This document shows positions 1 to 8,023 of a stretch of DNA of 64,000 nt, piece after piece. Source of the DNA: Frankiales bacterium (GTDB lineage Bacteria; Actinomycetota; Actinomycetes; S36-B12; CAIYMF01); contig WGLY01000002.1 in the NCBI GenBank assembly GCA_016125335.1, forward strand, positions 116,072 to 180,071, written 5' to 3'. A program made the translations under genes and the position numbers. The notes under the pieces were generated by a model, which saw only the letters and a program-made list of their open reading frames with translations, ran no database searches and was not told the DNA's origin. The stretch's first letter is position 1; each line of letters begins with the position of its first letter.

Positions 1-6
1 GAGGAC

Positions 7-1530
7 GTGCTGCTCACCCGACCGCGCCCCGGCGCGCGCCCGGACGGCACGACGGGGCTCGCGCCGCGCTCACCCGCAGCGGTCGCGGTCGGCGCCGTGG
101 GCGTGGGAGCGGTGCTGGCCTACGTGCTCACAGCGCTCGCGCGCATCGGCTACCCCTACGAGCTCCAGTACTTCGAGGGCAGCACCGTGGAGGTGTCGGC
201 CCGGGTCACCGAGGGGCTCCCGCTCTACGCGGCCCCCACCACCGGCTTCACGCCCTGGCCGTACCCGCCGCTGTACTTCTGGGTCACCGGCGAGCTGGCC
301 CGGGTCACGGGGCTGTCGCTGCCCACGCTGCGCGCCGTCTCGTTCGTGGCGAGCCTCGCCGCCCTGGCGCTGGTCGTCCTCGTGGTGCGGCACGTGTCCG
401 GCTCCCTCGCCGCGGGGCTGGGTGCGGCCGGGCTGTTCGCCGGCACCTACTGGGTCAGCGCCGCGTGGTTCGACGCCGCCCGGGTCGACTCGCTGCTGCT
501 CGCGCTCGTGCTGGGCGCCGCCTACGCCGCCCTGCGCGCGCGCACCTGGCGCGGCGGTCTCCTCGTGGGCGCGCTGTTCCTGCTCGCGTTCCTCACCAAG
601 CAGAACGCGCTGGCCGTGGCCGCCCCCGTGCTGGCCTGGCTGCTCTGGCGGCGGCGCTCCGCGGGCGTCGCGGCGTCCGCCCTCCTCGCGGGCGGGGCGG
701 TGGGGTCGGTGCTGCTCGGCGACGCGCTCACCGGGGGCTGGTACTCGCCGTACGTCGTGGGCCAGCTGCTGGGGCAGGGGGCGGACCTCCAGTGGCTCGC
801 GGCCTTCTGGGTGGTCGACGTCGCCCTGCCCTTCGCCGTCGTGCTGCTCGGCGCGCTCCTGCTGTGGGTGCACCGCGGCCGGCCGTGGCCGCGTCGCCCC
901 GGCGAGGACACGCAGCTCGTGCTCGCCGCGTGCCTCGGCCTCGCGCTCGCCGCGCTCGCCGGGCGGCTGCACGACGGCGGCTACGTCAACGTCGCGATCC
1001 CGGTGCACGCCGCGACGGCCGTGCTGCTCGGCCTCGGCATCGCCGCGGTGCTGCGCACCCGGCGGGCGCTCGTCGGGCTCGGCGCGGCCGCGTTGGTGGC
1101 GCTCCAGGTGGTCGTGATGACGCGCTGGCACACGGGGCTGGTCCCGACCGCCGCCGACCGCGCGGCCGGCGACGCGCTGGTCGCGCAGCTCTCCCGGCTC
1201 CCCGGCCCCGTGCTCGTCCTCTCGCACCCCTACTACGCACGGCTGGCCGGCGCGCCGCCGCACGCGTCCCTCATCGCGGTCGACGACCTGCTGGCCACCC
1301 GGCCAGGGCCGGCCCGGGACGCGCTCGCGGCCCAGCTGCCGTGGTCCCTGGACGGCGTCGACGCCGTCGTGCTCGACAGCCCCGAGCACGCAGCGCTGTT
1401 CGGCGGCCGGCTCGAGCGCGACTTCACCCTCGTCACGACCGACCTCGTGCCCGGGGACGTGTTCCTCCCCCCGACCGACGTCGCGACCAAGCCCGCTCTG
1501 CTCTACGTGCGCAAGGAGTCCCAGCCGTGA
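7..1530 (+). CDS. Polytopic membrane glycosyltransferase-like protein (GT39/GT87-like)
   Basis: Product of 507 residues if it starts at the GTG at position 7. The frame stays open to the window edge, so the true start may lie upstream. Many hydrophobic segments follow a first extracytoplasmic loop with an acidic/aromatic motif (ELQYFEGS) and a PWPYPPLYF motif, the arrangement seen in polyprenyl-phosphate-sugar-dependent membrane glycosyltransferases (PMT/ArnT/GT87-like). It would move sugars from a lipid carrier on the outer face of the membrane. Its last four bases overlap the start of the GT2 gene, so the two are translationally coupled. The exact family and the substrate are inferred; the membrane topology is clear. 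Confidence 0.6.
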   Translation: MLLTRPRPGARPDGTTGLAPRSPAAVAVGAVGVGAVLAYVLTALARIGYPYELQYFEGSTVEVSARVTEGLPLYAAPTTGFTPWPYPPLYFWVTGELARVTGLSLPTLRAVSFVASLAALALVVLVVRHVSGSLAAGLGAAGLFAGTYWVSAAWFDAARVDSLLLALVLGAAYAALRARTWRGGLLVGALFLLAFLTKQNALAVAAPVLAWLLWRRRSAGVAASALLAGGAVGSVLLGDALTGGWYSPYVVGQLLGQGADLQWLAAFWVVDVALPFAVVLLGALLLWVHRGRPWPRRPGEDTQLVLAACLGLALAALAGRLHDGGYVNVAIPVHAATAVLLGLGIAAVLRTRRALVGLGAAALVALQVVVMTRWHTGLVPTAADRAAGDALVAQLSRLPGPVLVLSHPYYARLAGAPPHASLIAVDDLLATRPGPARDALAAQLPWSLDGVDAVVLDSPEHAALFGGRLERDFTLVTTDLVPGDVFLPPTDVATKPALLYVRKESQP

Positions 1531-2180
1531 CGGTCGACGTCGTGCTGCCGGTGCTCGACGAGGCGGCGGCCCTCCCCTGGGTGCTCTCGCGCATGCCCGA
1601 CGGGCACCGGCCGGTAGTGGTCGACAACGGCTCCACCGACGGCTCGGCCGAGGTCGCGCGCAGGCACGGAGCCCACGTCGTCGTGGAGCCGCGGCGCGGC
1701 TTCGGCGCGGCGTGCTGGGCCGGCCTGCTCACCTGCACGGCGGACGTCGTGGCGTTCCTCGACGCCGACGCGAGCCTCGACCCGGTCGAGCTGCCGCGGG
1801 TGACGGGCCCGGTGGCCGACGGCACGGCCGACCTCGTGCTCGGGGCGCGGGCGGGCGGGGGCGACGCCTGGCCCTGGCACGCCCGGCTGGCCAACCGCTA
1901 CCTCGCCCACGAGGTGCGCCGGCTCGCGGGGGTCGCGGTGAGCGACCTCGGGCCGATGCGCGCCGCGCGCCGAGAGTCCCTGCTGTCGCTGGGGATCCGC
2001 GACCGGCGCTTCGGCTGGCCGCTGGAGATGGTGCTGCTGGCCGGCCGGGCCGGGTGGCGCGTGGAGGAGGTGCCCGTGGCCTACCGGCCGCGGATCGGGC
2101 GCTCGAAGGTGACCGGCACGCTGCGCGGCACCGCGCGGGCCGGGCGGGACATGTCGCGGCTGCTGCGGGAGGCGGGATGA
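1527..2180 (+). CDS. Family 2 glycosyltransferase (polyprenyl-phosphate sugar synthase-like)
   Basis: A 217-residue GT-A fold enzyme with the nucleotide-sugar motifs of GT2: an N-terminal VVLPVLDE, then VDNGSTDGS, then FLDADAS as the DxD metal site. The C-terminal part (ERRFGWPLEM-like stretch, then IGRSKVTGT) resembles enzymes that load a sugar on a polyprenyl phosphate. It has no obvious membrane anchor, so it probably works on the cytoplasmic face and supplies the membrane transferase encoded just upstream. The GTG start overlaps the upstream TGA, and the gene ends in an ATGA overlap with the next gene. Confidence 0.85.
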   Translation: MTVDVVLPVLDEAAALPWVLSRMPDGHRPVVVDNGSTDGSAEVARRHGAHVVVEPRRGFGAACWAGLLTCTADVVAFLDADASLDPVELPRVTGPVADGTADLVLGARAGGGDAWPWHARLANRYLAHEVRRLAGVAVSDLGPMRAARRESLLSLGIRDRRFGWPLEMVLLAGRAGWRVEEVPVAYRPRIGRSKVTGTLRGTARAGRDMSRLLREAG

Positions 2181-2815
2181 GGGTCCTCGTGATGGCCAAG
2201 GAGCCGGTGCCGGGCCGGGTGAAGACGCGCCTGTGCCCGCCGCTGGACCCCGCCGGCGCCGCCGAGGTGGCGGCAGCCGCGCTGCACGACACCCTCGACG
2301 CCGTGCTGGCGAGCGGCGCGGAGGAGTGCGTGGTGGCGCTCGACGGCACGCCGGGACCGTGGCTGCCCCGCCGGGCCCACGTCGTCGCGCAGCGCGGTGG
2401 CTCGTTCGCCGAGCGGCTGGAGAACGCGTGGGCGCACATGCGCGGGCCCACGCTCCAGATCGGCATGGACACCCCGCAGCTCACGGCAGCCGGAGTCGAC
2501 GAGGCGCTGCGGCTCGCCGAGCACGGTCCGGCCGCCCTCGGCCCGGCGGAGGACGGCGGCTGGTGGGCGCTCGCGGTGCGCGAGCCGCGGCGCGGCATGT
2601 TCGCCGGCGTCCCCATGAGCGACGCGAGCACCGGCGAGCGTCAGCGCCGGCGGCTGCGCGCGCTCGGGCTCGAGCCCGAGCCGCTGCCCACGTTGCGCGA
2701 CGTCGACCGCTGGGACGACGCGCTCGCCGTCGCCGCGCTGGCGCCGCAGGGCCGTTTCGCCGCGACCGTCGCCCGCCTCGCCGGCGCGGCCGTGACCCGG
2801 GCGGCGCGCGCATGA
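2177..2815 (+). CDS. DUF2064 / TIGR04282-type nucleotidyltransferase-like glycosyltransferase
   Basis: A 212-residue protein with the N-terminal motif VMAKEPVPGRVKTRL, typical of the TIGR04282 (DUF2064) family. GMDTPQL and GPAEDGGWW match the metal- and nucleotide-binding segments of this GT-A-like fold (related to CofC and MobA). The family often sits next to a GT2 gene and has been linked to glycosyl transfer, but the reaction is not defined here. The ATG overlaps the stop of the GT2 gene, and the stop overlaps the epimerase start, so it is the third member of a coupled operon. Confidence 0.8.
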   Translation: MRVLVMAKEPVPGRVKTRLCPPLDPAGAAEVAAAALHDTLDAVLASGAEECVVALDGTPGPWLPRRAHVVAQRGGSFAERLENAWAHMRGPTLQIGMDTPQLTAAGVDEALRLAEHGPAALGPAEDGGWWALAVREPRRGMFAGVPMSDASTGERQRRRLRALGLEPEPLPTLRDVDRWDDALAVAALAPQGRFAATVARLAGAAVTRAARA

Positions 2816-3909
2816 GGGTGCTCGTCACCGGCGGCGCCGGCTTCATCGGCTCGCACGTGGTCGACCTGCTGGTGGCCGACGGCCACGACGTCGTGTCCCT
2901 CGACTCGGTGTCGCCCGCGGCGCACGCCGTCGAGCCCGACTACCTCCATCACGGCGCGGAGCACCGGCGCGCCCGCGTGGGCGACCTCGACGCGGTGCTG
3001 GACGCCGTGCGAGGCGCCGACGCCGTGTGCCACCAGGCCGCACGGGTGGGCCTCGGCGTCGACTTCGGCGACGTCCGCCACTACGTCGAGGACAACGCGC
3101 TGGGGACGGCGACCCTGCTGGAGGCCATGCACCGCAACGGGTTCCGCGGTCGACTCGTGCAGGCGTCGAGCATGGTCGTGTACGGCGAGGGCGCCTACGA
3201 CTGCCCTCGGCACGGCCGAGTGGTGCCGGCACCGCGCCGGCGGCAGGACCTGGACCGCGGGATGTTCGAGCCGCCGTGCCCGACGTGCGGCGCTCCCCTG
3301 ACGCCGGCGCTGGTGACCGAGGACGCGCGAACCGACCCGCGCAACGTCTACGCCGCCACCAAGCTGCACCAGGAGCACCTGGCCGCGGCGTACGCCGACG
3401 CGACCGGGGCCGACGTCGTCTCGCTGCGGTACCACAACGTGTACGGGCCGCGGATGCCGCGCGAGACGCCCTACGCCGGCGTCGCGAGCATCGTGCGCAG
3501 CGCCTGCGAGCGCGGCGAGGCGCCGCGCGTGTTCGAGGACGGCGGCCAGCGCCGCGACTTCGTGCACGTGCACGACGTGGCCCGGGCCAACGTCCTGGCC
3601 CTCACGGCGCCCGGGCGCGTCGGCGGCGCCTTCAACATCGCCTCCGGCCACGTGTGCACGGTGCGCGAGATGGCCGAGGCGGTCGCGGCGGGATGCGGGC
3701 CGGGCGCACCGGCGCCGGTGGTGACCGGCGAGCACCGCGTGGGCGACGTCCGGCACGTCACGGCCTCCCCGGCCCGCGCGGCCGAGGCCTTCGGCTTCCG
3801 CGCACTCGTCGCCCCCGCCGAGGGCTTCCGCCGGTTCGCCACCGACCCCATGCGCGCCCCGCTACGGCGCGATGTCACTGGCGGAACGGTCGCTTCCCGG
3901 GCCGGGTGA
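2812..3909 (+). CDS. NAD-dependent sugar-nucleotide epimerase/dehydratase with zinc-knuckle insertion
   Basis: A 365-residue extended SDR. GGAGFIG near the N terminus binds NAD, ASSMVVYG carries the active-site Ser/Thr, and Tyr180-x3-Lys184 is the catalytic pair. Between them is an insertion with Cys131-x2-His134 and Cys156-x2-Cys159, which looks like a zinc knuckle. Similar insertions are known in some epimerases reported as dTDP-L-rhamnose 4-epimerases (from memory), so a role in nucleotide-sugar supply for the upstream glycosyltransferases fits. The last codons are made of the left arm of the 61-bp palindromic element at 3871, so the repeat has been taken into the C terminus. Confidence 0.8.
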   Translation: MRVLVTGGAGFIGSHVVDLLVADGHDVVSLDSVSPAAHAVEPDYLHHGAEHRRARVGDLDAVLDAVRGADAVCHQAARVGLGVDFGDVRHYVEDNALGTATLLEAMHRNGFRGRLVQASSMVVYGEGAYDCPRHGRVVPAPRRRQDLDRGMFEPPCPTCGAPLTPALVTEDARTDPRNVYAATKLHQEHLAAAYADATGADVVSLRYHNVYGPRMPRETPYAGVASIVRSACERGEAPRVFEDGGQRRDFVHVHDVARANVLALTAPGRVGGAFNIASGHVCTVREMAEAVAAGCGPGAPAPVVTGEHRVGDVRHVTASPARAAEAFGFRALVAPAEGFRRFATDPMRAPLRRDVTGGTVASRAG

Positions 3910-3931
3910 CGACCGTTCCACCAGTGACGTC
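3871..3931. repeat. 61-bp palindromic element, copy 1
   Basis: Two 22-base arms (3871-3892 and 3910-3931) are inverted copies with two mismatches and enclose a 17-base G+C-rich loop containing CCCGGGCCGGG. The left arm codes for the end of the epimerase; the right arm is intergenic. It sits between the convergent epimerase and mtnP genes, where a bidirectional terminator is expected. A second copy of equal length lies at 4839-4899. Confidence 0.85.
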
Positions 3932-3942
3932 GGGTCTGGGGG

Positions 3943-4734
3943 TCAGCCGGCGTCGGCGGCGCAGGCGCAGACCACCGGCGCGCCGCCCAGGCCGGACGCC
4001 GCGGCCAGGAGCACGGAGCGCAGCCGGTCCGTGCTGCGCGCGAACTCGGCCATCACCTCGTCGACGCTGACGCCCTCTCCCTCGGCGAGCCCGGCGTCGA
4101 GGTCGGTGACGAGCGCGACCGGCGCGTAGCAGAGACCGAGCTCACGGCACAGCACGGCCTCGGGGTGGCCCGTCATGTTCACGAGCAGCCAGCCCTGCGC
4201 GGCGAAGAAGCGCGACTCGGCGCGCGTGGAGAAGCGCGGACCCTCGATCACCACCATCGCTCCCCCGTCCACCGGGTCCCACCCGCTGCCGCGCGCCGCC
4301 GCCAGCGCCGCGGCGCGCACGGTGGGGCAGTACGGGTCGGCGAACCCCGGGTGCACCGGTCCGTGCTCGAACACGTCGTGGAAGGTCTGCACGCGACCCC
4401 GCGTCATGTCCACCAGCTGGTCGGGCACCACGAGCGACCCCGGCCCGACGTCGGAGCGCAGGGAGCCGACCGCGCACGGGGCGAGCACGCGCCGCACGCC
4501 CAGGCTATGCAGCGCCCACGCGTTCGCCCGGTAGTTCACCCGGTGCGGCGGGTGCTGGTGGCGCAGCCCGTGCCGGGCCAGGAAGGCCACGCGCGTCCCG
4601 TCGACGTCGGCCACCGTGACCGGGCTCGACGCCGGCCCGTAGGGCGTGTCGACCTCCACGGTCTCGCCGCCCTCGAGCAGCGAGTACAGCCCCGAGCCGC
4701 CGATGACCCCGATCTCCGCGCCCGCCGTCGCCAC
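3943..4734 (-). CDS. mtnP: S-methyl-5'-thioadenosine phosphorylase / purine nucleoside phosphorylase family
   Basis: A 263-residue phosphorylase of the trimeric MTAP/PNP family. The phosphate-binding GGSG (12-15), RHG (54-56) and HPPHRVNYRAN (61-71) are present, and NMTGHPEA with the following VTDLDAG covers the base and ribose site. It would split methylthioadenosine (from polyamine or methionine salvage) or another purine nucleoside into base and ribose-1-phosphate. The substrate cannot be fixed by eye. The GTG start has GGAGCGGAC ahead of it. The gene stands alone between two copies of a 61-bp palindromic element. Confidence 0.88.
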   Translation of the reverse strand: MATAGAEIGVIGGSGLYSLLEGGETVEVDTPYGPASSPVTVADVDGTRVAFLARHGLRHQHPPHRVNYRANAWALHSLGVRRVLAPCAVGSLRSDVGPGSLVVPDQLVDMTRGRVQTFHDVFEHGPVHPGFADPYCPTVRAAALAAARGSGWDPVDGGAMVVIEGPRFSTRAESRFFAAQGWLLVNMTGHPEAVLCRELGLCYAPVALVTDLDAGLAEGEGVSVDEVMAEFARSTDRLRSVLLAAASGLGGAPVVCACAADAG

Positions 4735-4838
4735 GTCCGCTCCGTCCTGTCGCCCCGCCCGCGCCGCGTGGCGGCCGTCGTCCTCGCGCCCAGCGTGCCA
4801 CGAGCCGGGTCGCGCCCGCGGCGCGCCACGAGGCGCCG

Positions 4839-4899
4839 GATGCCACCGGTGCGACGGCTGCGCCCGGGCCCGGGCGGCGACCGTTCCACCAGTGACGTC
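4839..4899. repeat. 61-bp palindromic element, copy 2
   Basis: Same length as copy 1 and 48 of 61 bases identical by hand alignment. The last 22 bases (4878-4899) match exactly, while the left arm (4839-4862) has drifted, so the hairpin is imperfect. The loop again holds a CCCGGGCCCGGG core. It lies downstream of the SGNH hydrolase gene and upstream of mtnP, again in a terminator position. Confidence 0.75.
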
Positions 4900-4923
4900 G
4901 CCGGGGCGGGACCCGGGCGAGGA

Positions 4924-5628
4924 CTACACCGTGGCGGCGCGGGCGACGTGCGCGACCAGGCGCGCGTACGCGCGGCAGCCCTCGGGCCGCAGGTGGATCC
5001 CGTCCGCCCACAGCCACTGGCTGCGGTGCGGCTCCGAGACGGCGTTCCAGTCCGCCATCCGGGCGTTGGGGTACCGGCGGACCACGGCGCGGATCGCCGC
5101 GTTGCTGCTGTCCTCGTAGCTGTAGCGCGCGTAGTCGTTGCGCAGCTGGAGCGTCACCCACACCACGCGCCGGCCGTGGCCGAGCGTGCGCATGATCGTG
5201 TCGATCCACGTGCGGTCGATGCCGCCGTTGGTCCCCAGGTGCACCACGACGACGTGGGGCAGGTGCGACCGCCGGGCCGCGAGCAGGGCAGCGCCCTGCC
5301 AGGCCTGCCGGTTGCCCCGCGCGTCGGCCTCGATCCGGTACGCCGGCAGGCAGCGCAGCGCGCCGAGCATCACCGAGTCGCCCACGGCGAACACCGGGCC
5401 GGTCCACGGCAGCGGCAGGCGCCGGTGGTGGGCCCCGGCGGGCGCCGGGTCGCGCGGGGGCAGCGCCGGGCTCCCCGCATCCGCGGCGGGTCCGGCCGAC
5501 GCGTCCGTCGGACCGACCGTCGGGGCGGGCCGCGCCGTCGCCGGCAGGACCGCGCCGTACGCCGCACCGGGGCCGAGGGGCGGCACCACCACCGCGACGA
5601 GGGCGAGCACGAGCGCGGCGCGGCGCAC
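4924..5628 (-). CDS. Secreted SGNH/GDSL-family hydrolase
   Basis: A 234-residue protein with an N-terminal signal peptide (RRAALVLALVAVVVPP), a Pro/Ala linker, then an SGNH domain: FAVGDSVMLGA with the nucleophile Ser, LGTNGG with the oxyanion Asn, and WADGIHLRPEG with the catalytic Asp and His. This form resembles the esterase domain attached to OatA-like acyltransferases, so cell-wall or glycan deacetylation is plausible, but the substrate is unknown. The GTG at 5628 lies nine bases after GGAGGAG; a second GTG at 5637 would put the ribosome site too close. A -10 box (minus TAGCGT, 5661-5666) precedes it. Confidence 0.8.
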   Translation of the reverse strand: MRRAALVLALVAVVVPPLGPGAAYGAVLPATARPAPTVGPTDASAGPAADAGSPALPPRDPAPAGAHHRRLPLPWTGPVFAVGDSVMLGALRCLPAYRIEADARGNRQAWQGAALLAARRSHLPHVVVVHLGTNGGIDRTWIDTIMRTLGHGRRVVWVTLQLRNDYARYSYEDSSNAAIRAVVRRYPNARMADWNAVSEPHRSQWLWADGIHLRPEGCRAYARLVAHVARAATV

Positions 5629-5920
5629 CTCGGCCACCTCCTCCGTACGGCGCGGCTCACGCTAGCCGCGGCCCTGCGTGCGCGCCCGGTACTCCCGGAA
5701 GGATCCGGCCCGACCCGTCGCCACGGAACCCGGCCCGGACGGCGCGACCGGCCGGCCCGGCCCGACGACCCCGAACCGACGCGGGCCGCCCGGCGGGACG
5801 CCCGTTCGCCCGGGGCGGCGGGCCGCCGTCCGGCAGGATGGGTGCGCGCTGGTGCGGGACCCGGCGGCGGCCTCGCCCCGCCCCGCCCGCCGGAGGGGCG
5901 GAAGGGAGGAGGTGGACGTC
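5629..5920. other. Intergenic region between divergent genes
   Basis: About 290 bases without a supportable gene. It holds the promoter of the SGNH hydrolase on the minus strand (TAGCGT near 5661-5666), a possible plus-strand -10 box (CAGGAT near 5833) and the strong GGAGGAGGT ribosome site at 5906-5914 for the next gene. The middle is very G+C-rich and shows nothing else. Confidence 0.5.
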
Positions 5921-7951
5921 ATGGCGCGGTTCGAGCCGAGGCTCACCGAGGCCCGGCGCGCCGGCCTGCTCGCCGCCAGCGCCGTCTACCCGCTCAGCCG
6001 GCTGGCCGGCACCCTGCCGCGGCCGCCGTTCGACCGCGCCCTGGTGTCCGGCGTCAGCATGGCGGTGGCCTTCCAGGCCGCGCGCCTGTCCACGGCCGCG
6101 CTGCGCACGAGCCAGGGTCTCGGCGACCCGTCCCGGGTCCGGCAGTCGGTGCGCACCGCTGTCGTCGCCGGCGCCGTCACGGCGGGCTCGGCGGTGCTCG
6201 CCGCGCGGGTGCGCTCGACGGCGTCGACCCTCGCCGGCAACGGCGAGCGCATGCCCCTCGGCGAGGCGGCGCTCGGTGCCGGGGCGGAGCTGCTCACGGT
6301 GGCGGCGGGCGCCACCACGCTCGTCTCGGTCGGCGACGCCACACTGCTGACCCTGCCCGGGCCCTGGCGCGCGACCCACCCCGCCGTGCGCGGGGTCGGC
6401 GTGGTGCTCGCCGGGGCGGTGCTCGGCGCGGGAGCTCGGCACCCCCGCATGGTCGAGTGGCTCTCGCTGCCCCCGACACCCGGCGCCCGGGTCGCACCGC
6501 CCGCCTTCCAGGAGGGCGCCAACCTCCCGATGGCGCTGGCGAGGTCCGCCGCCGTGGCCGGGGCGACGGTGGCCGGCCTCGCGGTCGACCGCGCCGCCGC
6601 CGTCGCGCTCGCCAAGTTCTTCACCGGCTCGCAGGACCCGCCCACGGCCGCGGTCGCGGGCGGCCACGCCGTGCTCGTCGGAGGCGTGCTGCTCGCCGGG
6701 GCCGCCGGCTTCGCCTTCTACTCCTCGCGCGTCGCCGTGCAGGAGCGGCTGCTCGAGGCCGCGTACGCCGCGGTGCCCTCGCGGCCCGGGGTCACGGGCG
6801 GCATCAGCTCGGCCTACGAGTTCGCCGACCTCGGCCGCGAGGGCCGGCGCTTCGTGTCCCAGGCGTACTCGGCCGAGGAGCTCGAGCAGGTGCTGGGACG
6901 CCCGTGCACGGACCCGGTGCGCGCCTGGCTGCCCTACGAGGCCCTCAGCGGCGACCCCGAGAAGGACGCCCGGTCCCTCGTGGAGGAGATCGAGCGCCTC
7001 GGCGGCTTCTCGCGCTCGCTGCTGGTGCTCGCCGCGCCCACCGGCGACGGCTACGTCTCCTACGTGCAGACCGAGAGCGCCGAGCTGCTCACCGCCGGCG
7101 ACTGCACGACCGCCGCCGTGCCCTACGCGAACGTCCCCTCCGCCGTCGCGATGCCCCGCCGGGCCCGCGCCTCCGCCGCCTTCGCCGTCTACGCGCGGGC
7201 CGTCGCAGCCCGCGCGGCCGAGGTCAACCCCGCGATGCGGCTGGTGACGTTCGGCGAGTCGCTCGGGTCGATCATCGCCCTCGACGCGTTCGGTCCCGGC
7301 CTGGTCGACGAGCTGGGCTCGCTCGGCTTCTCCGGCGGCCTGTACTGCGGCGTCCCCGTGTACAGCCGCACCGACCGCGCGCTGCGGCCGCGCCACCCCG
7401 AGGTGCTCACGAGCGGGGGCCTCCAGTACGTGGGCGGGCGCGAGCAGGCGCTGTCGGCCGACGCCGGCCACGTGAACGTGACCCACCCCACCGACCCGGT
7501 CGCCGTCGCCGACCCGACGACGCTGGTGCGCCACGCCACGGACTACTGGGGCCGGCCGCACGGCACCCACGTGCCACTGGTGTCGTTCCTGGTGCACCTG
7601 TTCGACGTGAAGAACGCGATGAACCTGCGCCCCGGCGACTTCGCCCCCTCCCCCGGGCACGACTACCGCTACGACACGGCGGCCGGGGTGTCGCGCGCGT
7701 ACGGCCTGCCGTTCGACGACGAGGAGCTGGTCGAGGCTGCGCTGCGCGAGCGCGAGCTGTCGTGGTCGGTGCGCCGGCTGCTGAGCAAGCGGCTCGACGA
7801 CGCGCGCGAGAGCGCGCTGGCGAAGCTCACGTCGTGGGGCGTCGACCCGGAGACGGTCGCGACCCGGTTCCACATCGACCCCGCCTCGCTGCCCTCGTGG
7901 CTGACGTCGTCGCGCGAGGAGGAGGACACCGAGGAGGACTACCTCGGCTGA
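5921..7951 (+). CDS. Membrane-anchored alpha/beta-hydrolase family protein (Abhydrolase_9 type)
   Basis: A 676-residue protein. The N-terminal half has several hydrophobic helices and matches the N-terminal membrane part of the actinobacterial Abhydrolase_9 family. The C-terminal half is an alpha/beta hydrolase with TFGESLGSIIALDAF as nucleophile elbow (Ser near residue 447). Members are thought to act on lipid or ester substrates at the membrane, but none is assigned here. The frame is open upstream, but the ATG at 5921 follows GGAGGAGGT directly and starts the conserved protein. The acidic tail (EEEDTEED) is unusual but probably harmless. Confidence 0.78.
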   Translation: MARFEPRLTEARRAGLLAASAVYPLSRLAGTLPRPPFDRALVSGVSMAVAFQAARLSTAALRTSQGLGDPSRVRQSVRTAVVAGAVTAGSAVLAARVRSTASTLAGNGERMPLGEAALGAGAELLTVAAGATTLVSVGDATLLTLPGPWRATHPAVRGVGVVLAGAVLGAGARHPRMVEWLSLPPTPGARVAPPAFQEGANLPMALARSAAVAGATVAGLAVDRAAAVALAKFFTGSQDPPTAAVAGGHAVLVGGVLLAGAAGFAFYSSRVAVQERLLEAAYAAVPSRPGVTGGISSAYEFADLGREGRRFVSQAYSAEELEQVLGRPCTDPVRAWLPYEALSGDPEKDARSLVEEIERLGGFSRSLLVLAAPTGDGYVSYVQTESAELLTAGDCTTAAVPYANVPSAVAMPRRARASAAFAVYARAVAARAAEVNPAMRLVTFGESLGSIIALDAFGPGLVDELGSLGFSGGLYCGVPVYSRTDRALRPRHPEVLTSGGLQYVGGREQALSADAGHVNVTHPTDPVAVADPTTLVRHATDYWGRPHGTHVPLVSFLVHLFDVKNAMNLRPGDFAPSPGHDYRYDTAAGVSRAYGLPFDDEELVEAALRERELSWSVRRLLSKRLDDARESALAKLTSWGVDPETVATRFHIDPASLPSWLTSSREEEDTEEDYLG

Positions 7952-8023
7952 CCCGGGCAGGGCGGCGGCGCGAGGTCCGATACCCGCCGGTCGTCGTCGG
8001 TGCCGGGTCGTAGGCTCCGGCGC

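Noticed and set aside
4165..8013. Very long open frame (over 1200 codons) on the plus strand
   Set aside because: It runs across mtnP, the SGNH hydrolase and the alpha/beta hydrolase gene in wrong frames, with Arg/Gly-rich sequence without domains; typical shadow frame of a high-GC genome.
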